64,000 nt of DNA from Streptomyces sp. YIM 121038 (GTDB taxonomy: Bacteria; Actinomycetota; Actinomycetes; Streptomycetales; Streptomycetaceae), in assembly GCF_006088715.1 (NCBI RefSeq), contig NZ_CP030771.1, positions 5,280,001 through 5,344,000 on the forward strand, written 5' to 3'. A program made the position numbers and the translations under genes. How positions within the stretch are numbered: position 1 is the stretch's first letter; the number at the start of each line of letters is the position of its first letter. The notes under the pieces are model-generated. The model saw only the letters and a list, made by a program, of their open reading frames with translations. It ran no database searches and was not told the DNA's origin. Below, one piece after another: positions 8,565 to 15,353 of the stretch.

Positions 8565-9817
8565 GCGGAGCGGGCGACATGGGCAAGCACCACGAGCACG
8601 AGCACGACGCTGGGAACGACACGGTGAAGCACGGGCCGGGCGACGGCGACCGCCCCGACCACGGACACGACGTACCGGACGTCACGGAGCAGCTGCGCGG
8701 GCTCGGGCGGCTGACCGCCCTCGGCGGCGGCACCGCACCGCTCGGCGGCCCCGGCGGCTCCGGCGGTTTCAGCGGCCCCGGTGACCCCGACGTGCCCGGC
8801 GGTCTCGCCGACGACGAGCTGGCGCTGCGGCGGATGCTGCGCACCGCCGTCGAGGACATCGAGCCGGGGGACGCCGCCCTGGACCGGCTCCGGCACGCGG
8901 TGCCCGCGCGCCGGGCCCGCAAGCGCCAGGCCTTCGTCGGCGCGGCCGCCGTCGTCCTCTTCGCGGCCACCGCCGTGCCCGCGCTCGTGCACGTCACCCG
9001 CTCGTCGGGCGACTCCGACGCGCGGCCGTCCATCGCGGGTGCGGGCAGCAGCCAGCACAGCCAGGGCGGCAGCACCGAGGGCAAGGACCCCGACCGCCCC
9101 GGCAAGGAGACCGGGGGCGGCAAGGAGAAGAAAGAGAAGAAGGACGACAAGGACAAGGGCGGCAAGGGCAAGGAGAAGGGCAGCAAGGACAAGGGCGAGA
9201 CGGGCCGCGGCGGCGCCACCGGGGGCACCGAGCCCGACGACCACGGCACCGACGCCGTGAGCTCGCCCGCCTGTGACGCCACCCAGCTCGGCGCCTCCGG
9301 CTCCGTGGGGGCCGCCGACTCCGAGGGCAAGGTCTACGGCACCTTCCGCGTCGCCAACGTCTCCGGCAGCAGCTGCACCGTGGAGAACGCGGGCGCCGTG
9401 GCCGCCACCGCCCAGGGCGCGGCCAGCCCCTCCGCCGTCAACGTGGTCGACCACACCCCGGGCGACGGCACGGGCCTGCCCGACCCGGCCCAGGAGGCCA
9501 GCTCCCTCGTCCTCAAGCCCGGCGCCTCCTACGAGGTGCGCTTCGCCTGGGTGCCCTCGGCGCAGTGCCCGTCCGACGGCGGCGAGCCCACGCCGAACCC
9601 GTCCCCGTCCGAGGGCGGCGCGGGCGGCAACGGCTCGGAGGGCGGCACCGGTGACACCGGCGGCGTGACCCCCCAGCTGATCCGCGAGGACGGCACCAAG
9701 GACGGCAGCGTCGCGGTGTCCCTCACGGCGGAGCCGGGCGCCCCGTCGGCGGACGCGACGGTGCTGAACGCGTGCTCGGGCACGGTGTACAAGACCGGGG
9801 TGCTCCCGGCGCAGTAG
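8561..9817 (+). CDS. Single-pass membrane protein coupled to the sigma factor, possible anti-sigma/sensor
   Basis: 418-residue protein with a cytoplasmic N-terminus of about 125 residues including a His-rich start (GKHHEHEHD). One transmembrane helix follows (QAFVGAAAVVLFAATAVPALV), then a very lysine-rich hydrophilic spacer (KEKKEKKDDKDKGGKGKEKG) and an extracytoplasmic domain with paired cysteines (SSPACDATQLGA ... SGSSCTVENAG) resembling DUF4232-type secreted domains of Streptomyces. It overlaps the sigma factor stop by four bases, so sensing and sigma-factor control is inferred from position. No ZAS zinc anti-sigma motif (HxxxCxxC) is visible, so it may not be a classical anti-sigma factor. 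Confidence 0.75.
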   Translation: MSGAGDMGKHHEHEHDAGNDTVKHGPGDGDRPDHGHDVPDVTEQLRGLGRLTALGGGTAPLGGPGGSGGFSGPGDPDVPGGLADDELALRRMLRTAVEDIEPGDAALDRLRHAVPARRARKRQAFVGAAAVVLFAATAVPALVHVTRSSGDSDARPSIAGAGSSQHSQGGSTEGKDPDRPGKETGGGKEKKEKKDDKDKGGKGKEKGSKDKGETGRGGATGGTEPDDHGTDAVSSPACDATQLGASGSVGAADSEGKVYGTFRVANVSGSSCTVENAGAVAATAQGAASPSAVNVVDHTPGDGTGLPDPAQEASSLVLKPGASYEVRFAWVPSAQCPSDGGEPTPNPSPSEGGAGGNGSEGGTGDTGGVTPQLIREDGTKDGSVAVSLTAEPGAPSADATVLNACSGTVYKTGVLPAQ

Positions 9818-9869
9818 CGCGCCGGGCCCTCGGCCGGGCCCGCCCCAAGGGCCTCCCGCGGTTTCGGGC

Positions 9870-9889
9870 GCGGCCCCCGCGAGGGCCGC
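9870..9889. terminator. Hairpin between convergent genes
   Basis: GCGGCCC (9870-9876) pairs with GGGCCGC (9883-9889) around a 6-base loop, between the membrane protein (+) and SURF1 (-). It could act for both directions. Confidence 0.45.
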
Positions 9890-9908
9890 AGGGCCCCAGA
9901 AGCGGGGC

Positions 9909-10721
9909 TCAGGTCGTGGACGGCTGCGGAGCCTCGGGTTCCGGTGCCTCGGGCTCCGGTGTGAGGCCCAGCTCGGCGTCCCGGGCGAACTCCCGCTCGC
10001 GCCGGAACAGCCGGAACCACATGAACACCACGAACCCCGCGAACACGAACCACTCGCCCGTGTAGCCCAGGTTCTGGAACGCCTTGATGTCCAGGCCCGA
10101 GTCCTCCGGCGCGGCCGCCGGGACCGGCCGCAGGCCGTCGGTGCCCTTGTCGAGCGTGACCCAGGCGTCGTACACGTCGTCCGGGACGATGTTCACGAGC
10201 GACGCCGCGCTGATCATGCCGACCTGGCCGGTGGGCAGGCCGCCCGCCGTCCGGGCGCCGTCCGAGCTGGGGCTCTCCGAGGCCTGGAGCGCGCCGGTGA
10301 CGGTGACCTCGCCCTTAGGCGGCGCGGGCGCCCGGCCCGTGTCGGCCTTGCCGGGCAGCCAGCCGCGCACGACGGGCAGCGACTTGCCGCCCTCGGTGCG
10401 CAGCAGCGTGAGGACGTAGTACCCGCTCTTCTCGTCCAACGTCCGGTCCGGCACGAGGAGTTGCTTGCCGTAACGGCCGGTGGCGGTCGTCCGCTCGCCC
10501 GACGTCTCGCGGTTCACGGGCAGCAGCCCGGCCAGCGGCCGCGCCTTCGCGCTCGTGTCGACGGCGGACTGCTCCTTGGCGTCCTCGTGGTCCTGGACGC
10601 GGTCCTCGAAGCGGCCGAGCTGCCAGGAGCCCATGAACAGGCACAGCGGGATGGCCAGCGCGACGAAGACGTTGATCCCCCACCAGCGGGGGGTCAGCAG
10701 GAACCGGTACACGCCCTCCAC
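9909..10721 (-). CDS. SURF1 family protein (cytochrome oxidase biogenesis)
   Basis: SURF1-type membrane protein of 270 residues, implicated in haem delivery/assembly of aa3-type cytochrome c oxidase. Topology fits the family: one N-terminal helix (WWGINVFVALAIPLCLFMG) followed by SWQLGRFEDR, a large extracytoplasmic domain (VRGWLPGKADTGRAPAPPKGEVTVTG), and a C-terminal helix (WFVFAGFVVFMWFRLFRRE). Start is GTG 10721. The C-terminus ends in an acidic/proline-rich tail. It is convergent with the sigma-factor operon and lies 49 bases downstream of the S9 peptidase in the same direction. Confidence 0.9.
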   Translation of the reverse strand: MEGVYRFLLTPRWWGINVFVALAIPLCLFMGSWQLGRFEDRVQDHEDAKEQSAVDTSAKARPLAGLLPVNRETSGERTTATGRYGKQLLVPDRTLDEKSGYYVLTLLRTEGGKSLPVVRGWLPGKADTGRAPAPPKGEVTVTGALQASESPSSDGARTAGGLPTGQVGMISAASLVNIVPDDVYDAWVTLDKGTDGLRPVPAAAPEDSGLDIKAFQNLGYTGEWFVFAGFVVFMWFRLFRREREFARDAELGLTPEPEAPEPEAPQPSTT

Positions 10722-10769
10722 GGTACGGGGCGCCGCGGGGACGGCTTCCCCCGGGGCGCCCCGCGCGGG

Positions 10770-12851
10770 CTAGCGCAGGTGGCGGGCGGCGAAGTCCAGC
10801 TCCAGGGCGACCTGCTTGATGCGCTCGTCGACGACCAGGGAGCCGTGGCCCGCCTCGTAGCGGTACACCTCGTGGACCGCGCCGCGCTGGGCGAGGCGGT
10901 CCACGTAGTTCTCCACCTGGCGGATGGGGCAGCGGGGGTCGTTCACCCCGGCGGAGATGTAGACCGGGGCCTTGACCGCGTCCACGTACGTCAGCGGGGA
11001 CGAGGCCTCGAAGCGCTCGGGCACCTCCTCCGGCGTGCCGCCGAACAGGGTGCGGTCCATCGCCTTCAGGGCCTCCATCTCGTCGTGGTACGCCGTCACG
11101 TAGTCCGCGACGGGGACCGCGGCGAGGCCGAGCGCCCAGGCGTCGGGCTCGGTGCCGAGGCCGAGGAGCGTGAGATAGCCGCCCCAGGAGCCGCCGGACA
11201 GGACGAGCCGCTCCGGGTCCGCGAGGCCGGAGGCGACGGCCCACTCGCGCACCGCCGCGATGTCCTCCAGCTCGATGAGGCCGACGCGGTGCTTGAGGGC
11301 GTCGGTCCACGCCCGGCCGTACCCCGTGGAGCCGCGGTAGTTGACCCGCACCACCGCGTACCCGTGGTCGACCCAGGCGGCGGGGCCCGCCGCGAAGGCG
11401 TCGCTGTCGTGCCAGGTGGGGCCGCCGTGCACCTCGAAGACCGTGGGCAGCGGGCCCTCGGCTCCCGCGGGCCGCTGCACCAGGGCGTGGATGCGGCCGC
11501 CGGGGCCCTCCACCCACGCGTCCTCCACCGGCACCGAGGCGGGCGCCTTCGCGCCGGGCGGGTCCAGGACGACCCGGCCGGAGGTGGAGCGCAGGACGGG
11601 CGGCTCGGCGGCCGACGACCACATGTACTCCACGGTGCCGTCCGGGCGGGCCGTCGCGCCGGACACCGAGCCGCGCGGGGTCTCCACGCGGGTCAGCTCG
11701 CGCGTGGCCAGGTCGAACCGCCACAGGTCGCCGCGGGCCTCGAAGCCGTGCGCGACGAGCAGCGCCGAGCCGTCGGGATACCACTCCGCCGACACGTCGC
11801 CGGGCAGGTCGAGGGCCAGGTCCGTCTCCTCGCCCGAGGCCACGTCCCACAGCATGGGCTCCCAGCGGCCCCGGCGCTGGTGCCCGACGAGCAGCCGGGT
11901 GTCGCCCTCCACCGGCGCGAAGCCGAGGGACTCCAGGCCGAGCTCGACCTCGCCGCCCTTGGTGTCGTCCAGGTCGGCGACCACCGAGCCGTCCAGGCGC
12001 AGGACGCGCAGCGCGGAGTGCATCGCGTCGCCGTGCTCCGTGTGCTCGACGACGATCAGGGAGCCGTCGTGCGAGAGGTCGCCGACGCCCGCGGACTCGC
12101 GGTGGCGGTAGATCTCGACGGGCTCGGCGCCCGGGGCCGCGTCGGGGCCGACGACGTGCACCGTCGAGCCGTCCTCGTCCGTGGAGCGGCCCACCACGAC
12201 CGTGCGGCCGTCCCGGCCGAGGGCGAGCCCGGCCGGATACGAGGGGGCGAGGCCGGGCACGGCGGCCTCGTCGGCGCCGCCGGTGAAGGGCTGGCGGCGC
12301 CAGACGCCGAACTCGTCGCCGTCCTTGTCGTCGAACCACCAGATCCAGCGGCCGTCCGGGGAGAGCAGGCCGTCCGTCGTGCCGTTCGCCCGGTCGGTGA
12401 CCTGGCGCTGGGCGCCCGTCGCCCGGTCCCAGGCGTACAGCTCGTACGTCCCCGTCGCGTTCGACACGAACAGGGAGCGGTCCGGGGCGTCCTCCGCCCA
12501 GTCCGGCAGCGACACCCGCGGCGCCCGAAACCGCTTCTCCCAGTCGGGCACCCCGACACCACCCACGCCACGCCCACCTTCCGCGCCGCCCTCGGCTCCG
12601 GCTGCCGCTTCGCGCCCGGCTTCCGCGCCGTCTCCGGCTGCCGCTTCGCGTCCGGCTCCGGTGCCGTCTTCGGCGCCCGCGCTGCCTCCGGCCGCCGCGC
12701 CGCGGCCGACTTCCGCGCTGCCCCTGGCTCCCGCGCCGCTTCCGGCCGCCGCGCCGCGCCCGGCCGCGCCGCCGTGGCCCGCTGCCGCGCCGCCCCCGGC
12801 ACCCACGCCGCGCCCGGCCCCCGCGTCCACCTGTTCACCCGTCTCACTCAT
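10770..12851 (-). CDS. S9 family prolyl-oligopeptidase-type serine peptidase
   Basis: Alpha/beta-hydrolase peptidase (dipeptidyl aminopeptidase/acylaminoacyl peptidase group), 693 residues from ATG 12851. A beta-propeller region (VSNATGTYELYAWDRATG, LLSPDGRWIWWFDDKDGDEF) precedes the catalytic domain. Triad: Ser555 in SGGSWGGY, Asp638 in GVNDPRCP and His669 in EAGHGSLV. Unusual feature: residues about 8-100 are an Ala/Gly/Arg low-complexity tract (AAAGHGGAAGRGAAAG and variants) that does not belong to the family. A start inside or after this tract, near DWEKRFRAPRV, would give a conventional enzyme. No signal peptide is visible, so probably cytoplasmic. Divergent from the methyltransferase gene. 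Confidence 0.88.
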   Translation of the reverse strand: MSETGEQVDAGAGRGVGAGGGAAAGHGGAAGRGAAAGSGAGARGSAEVGRGAAAGGSAGAEDGTGAGREAAAGDGAEAGREAAAGAEGGAEGGRGVGGVGVPDWEKRFRAPRVSLPDWAEDAPDRSLFVSNATGTYELYAWDRATGAQRQVTDRANGTTDGLLSPDGRWIWWFDDKDGDEFGVWRRQPFTGGADEAAVPGLAPSYPAGLALGRDGRTVVVGRSTDEDGSTVHVVGPDAAPGAEPVEIYRHRESAGVGDLSHDGSLIVVEHTEHGDAMHSALRVLRLDGSVVADLDDTKGGEVELGLESLGFAPVEGDTRLLVGHQRRGRWEPMLWDVASGEETDLALDLPGDVSAEWYPDGSALLVAHGFEARGDLWRFDLATRELTRVETPRGSVSGATARPDGTVEYMWSSAAEPPVLRSTSGRVVLDPPGAKAPASVPVEDAWVEGPGGRIHALVQRPAGAEGPLPTVFEVHGGPTWHDSDAFAAGPAAWVDHGYAVVRVNYRGSTGYGRAWTDALKHRVGLIELEDIAAVREWAVASGLADPERLVLSGGSWGGYLTLLGLGTEPDAWALGLAAVPVADYVTAYHDEMEALKAMDRTLFGGTPEEVPERFEASSPLTYVDAVKAPVYISAGVNDPRCPIRQVENYVDRLAQRGAVHEVYRYEAGHGSLVVDERIKQVALELDFAARHLR

Positions 12852-12921
12852 GGCCCCATAGTGCCTGGCTCTCCCCGCAATCCGCTGGCGAGGGTCCCCA
12901 GCCTGTGGATAACTTTCGCGC

Positions 12922-13746
12922 ATGTACACACCGAACCCCGCCGGCTGGCGCGAGTCCAACCGGCGGCGCTGGGACGAGCGTGTGCCGATCCACCTGGCCA
13001 GCGACTACTACGACCTCGCCGCTTTCCGCGCGGGCAAGGACCCGCTGCGCGCCTTCGAACGGGCCGAGATCGGCGACGTCACCGGCCGCTCCCTGCTGCA
13101 CCTCCAGTGCCACATCGGCCTCGACACCCTCTCCTGGGCGCGGCACGGCGCCGCCCGCGTCGTCGGCCTCGACTTCTCCGAACCCGCCGTGGAGGCCGCC
13201 CGCGGCCTCGCCGCCGAGCTCGGGTTCACCCAGGAGCGCGCGGCGTTCGTCGCCGCCGACGTGTACGACGCCGCCGAGGCCGTGCCGGACTCCGCGTACG
13301 ACATCGTCTACACCGGCGTCGGCGCCCTGTGCTGGCTGCCCGACATCCGGCGCTGGGCCGAGACCGCCGCCTCGCTCGTCGCGCCCGGGGGCTTCCTCTA
13401 CCTCGCCGAGTTCCACCCCCTCACGGACGTCCTCGACGACGCGACCGGCACGCGGATCGAGCACGACTACTTCGCCCGCGACCCGTGGGTCGACGACGGG
13501 CCCGGCGGGTACGCCGACGGGGACGCCGTCACCGTCCACAACCGCAGCGTCGAGTGGCAGCACCCCGTCGGCGAGGTCGTCACGGCCCTCGCGCGGGCGG
13601 GCCTGCGCATCGACTTCCTGCACGAGCACGACGTGACCCTCTTCCGGCGGTTCGCCGCGCTCGAACCGCGCGACGGGCTCTACCGCTACCCGGCCACCAG
13701 CCCGCGCGTGCCCCTGATGTACTCCCTCAAGGCCGGCAGGACCTGA
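12922..13746 (+). CDS. Class I SAM-dependent methyltransferase
   Basis: 274-residue methyltransferase. SAM-binding motifs: LLHLQCHIGLDTLSWARHG (motif I position), VVGLDFSEPAVEAAR (acidic end of strand 2) and YDIVYTGVGALCWLPDI (motif IV). The C-terminal half (FLYLAEFHPLTDVLDD, HNRSVEWQHPVGEVVTAL) is typical of a common Streptomyces small-molecule methyltransferase group of unknown substrate. Start ATG 12922, 70 bases from the divergent peptidase gene. It converges on the GNAT gene, with three bases between the ends. Confidence 0.88.
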   Translation: MYTPNPAGWRESNRRRWDERVPIHLASDYYDLAAFRAGKDPLRAFERAEIGDVTGRSLLHLQCHIGLDTLSWARHGAARVVGLDFSEPAVEAARGLAAELGFTQERAAFVAADVYDAAEAVPDSAYDIVYTGVGALCWLPDIRRWAETAASLVAPGGFLYLAEFHPLTDVLDDATGTRIEHDYFARDPWVDDGPGGYADGDAVTVHNRSVEWQHPVGEVVTALARAGLRIDFLHEHDVTLFRRFAALEPRDGLYRYPATSPRVPLMYSLKAGRT

Positions 13747-13749
13747 CCC

Positions 13750-14448
13750 CTACGCCGGGTGCAGCCAGGCCTCCCGCGGCGGCGTGCCGAACTCGCCGAG
13801 CTTCGTGCACGACCACGCCCGCAGCACCTCGTGCGCGGTGCCGTCGCCGCCCGCCGCGGCCGCCGTGAGCGTCGTGACGACCACGTCCGTGCCGTGCCGG
13901 GCCAGCAGCAGGTCCCGCATGCGCGTCGCCACCCGCCTGCGGCGGTGCTCCGGCAGCACCATCAGCTCCACGAGCAGGAACAGGCGGCCTGCCGCGGCCG
14001 CGCCCGTCGCCGCGGGCGGCAGGACGTCGCGCAGCGTCGCGAAGTCCGGGGTGTCGGTGGTCGCGCGGTAGCCGTACAGGCAGCCCACCAGGCCGCTCGC
14101 GGAGTGCGCCGTCACCATGTCGAAGTCCCGCTCCTGCACGTGCCGCTCGAACCGCCCCAGGAACCCGGCCCGCCCGTACCCCTCGCTCCCGTACGGCGCC
14201 TGCGGCCGGCCCGTGGCCGCGTACGAGGCCTGCGTGCTGCTCGTGTACGAGGCCTGCGCGCTGCCCGCGTACGGTGCCTGCCCCCGACCCGGGGCCCGGC
14301 CCGGGGCCTGGGCCTGGTCCATGTTCCGGGGCCGGGCCTGCTTTTGGAGCTCGGCCTGTCCGTGGCACGCCGTGTACACGGTCGCCACGTCCTCGCGTTG
14401 CTGCTCCGCCTGCCAACGTGACAGCCGCCGCAGGAACACCTCTGCCAT
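13750..14448 (-). CDS. GNAT-type N-acetyltransferase with low-complexity insertion
   Basis: 232-residue acetyltransferase. The GNAT core is seen in VGCLYGYRATT (strand 4) and ELMVLPEHRRRRVATRMRDLLLA, whose RRRRVA segment is the acetyl-CoA pyrophosphate loop. Between the N-terminal helix and the core lies a Gln/Ala/Tyr/Pro-rich insertion (residues about 40-85, with the repeated theme QASYTSSTQASYAATGRPQ) not expected in the fold. Substrate unknown. Start ATG 14448; the 900-base region upstream contains repeats and the divergent kinase gene. Confidence 0.82.
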   Translation of the reverse strand: MAEVFLRRLSRWQAEQQREDVATVYTACHGQAELQKQARPRNMDQAQAPGRAPGRGQAPYAGSAQASYTSSTQASYAATGRPQAPYGSEGYGRAGFLGRFERHVQERDFDMVTAHSASGLVGCLYGYRATTDTPDFATLRDVLPPAATGAAAAGRLFLLVELMVLPEHRRRRVATRMRDLLLARHGTDVVVTTLTAAAAGGDGTAHEVLRAWSCTKLGEFGTPPREAWLHPA

Positions 14449-15353
14449 CCGCGCCTCCCCCTACGCCTGGGTGAGCATGGTGACAGCACGAGCCGCCGCG
14501 CGGAACCAGCCCCGCCCGGGCTTCTCCCACCCACCCGCCCTTGCCCCAGCCCCCGACCTGCCGGGCCCGACCCCCACCCCGCCGCTACCGCGCCGGGACG
14601 CTCCCCACCCACCCACCCGTTCCTGCCCCGGTGCCCCGGCCAGCCCCGACCCTGGCGGTCCTCGGCCCGTGGTCCGCCTGCTCCTGCCCCGGTGCCCCGC
14701 CTCGTCGGCTGCGGGCCGTCGCCGACCTGTCCCGCCGCTACCGCGCCGGGATGCTCCCCACCCACCCGCCCGTTCCTGCCCCGGTGCCCCGGCCAGCCCC
14801 GACCCTGGCGGCCCCTCGGCCCGCCACCCGTCTCCCCGTCTTCCCCACCCGCCCACCCGTTCCTGCCCTGGCGCTCCGGCCAGCCCCGACCCTGGCGGCT
14901 TACGGCCCGTGGTCCGCCCGCCCGCTGTTGCCCTGGTGTCCTGGGGGAGCCCCGGCCGGTCGGCTCGCGGCCCGCCACACGTCTTCCCCGACCACACGCC
15001 TGTTCCTGCCCCGATGATCCGTGTGAGCAACGAGGTGGCGGACAAATGGGGGCGGGTGGGCGGGGAGTCAAGCCCGTCCGGCGTTTGAGGACGAGGCCGG
15101 AGGCCGATGGAGGGCGGGTGGGTGGGGGAAGACCCGGGCCGGTAGGCCAGGGCTCCGCCAGGGCAGCAACGGGTGAGCGGTGGCCGTGGGATGGGGAGAG
15201 GCAGGGGAGACCCGAGGGTGGGAGGGGAGAGCCCCGAGGGGAGGTTCCTCGGCTGGTGGTGAGGTTCTTCTCCGCAGGGTGCCACCCAACGGCTACGGTG
15301 AGCGTCGGAACGCGGGGCGGGGAACGTGCACGTCTGCTCGGGTGGAGGAGCCG
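14449..15353. repeat. Gene-free repeat-rich intergenic region
   Basis: About 900 bases between divergent genes. A block of about 50 bases centred on GGCCAGCCCCGACCCTGGCGG occurs three times (starting near 14603, 14757 and 14846). A second block, CCGCTACCGCGCCGGGA, occurs near 14582 and 14733. A decayed related stretch lies near 15150. At 15071-15097 is the dispersed Streptomyces element listed separately. The reading frames across it are low-complexity and switch between frames, so I call no gene. Confidence 0.7.
15071..15097 (+). repeat. Dispersed 27-bp intergenic element, copy 1
   Basis: AGCCCGTCCGGCGTTTGAGG plus ACGAGGC. An identical 27-base copy is at 19536-19562. I recall this sequence as common between genes in many Streptomyces genomes. 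Function unknown. Confidence 0.75.

Noticed and set aside
10461..13868. Long plus-strand frame across SURF1, S9 peptidase and methyltransferase
   Set aside because: It is antisense to clear enzymes with catalytic motifs and has low-complexity composition.
14600..14900. CRISPR array
   Set aside because: Three copies, unequal spacing and similar sequence between copies; no cas genes anywhere in the window.
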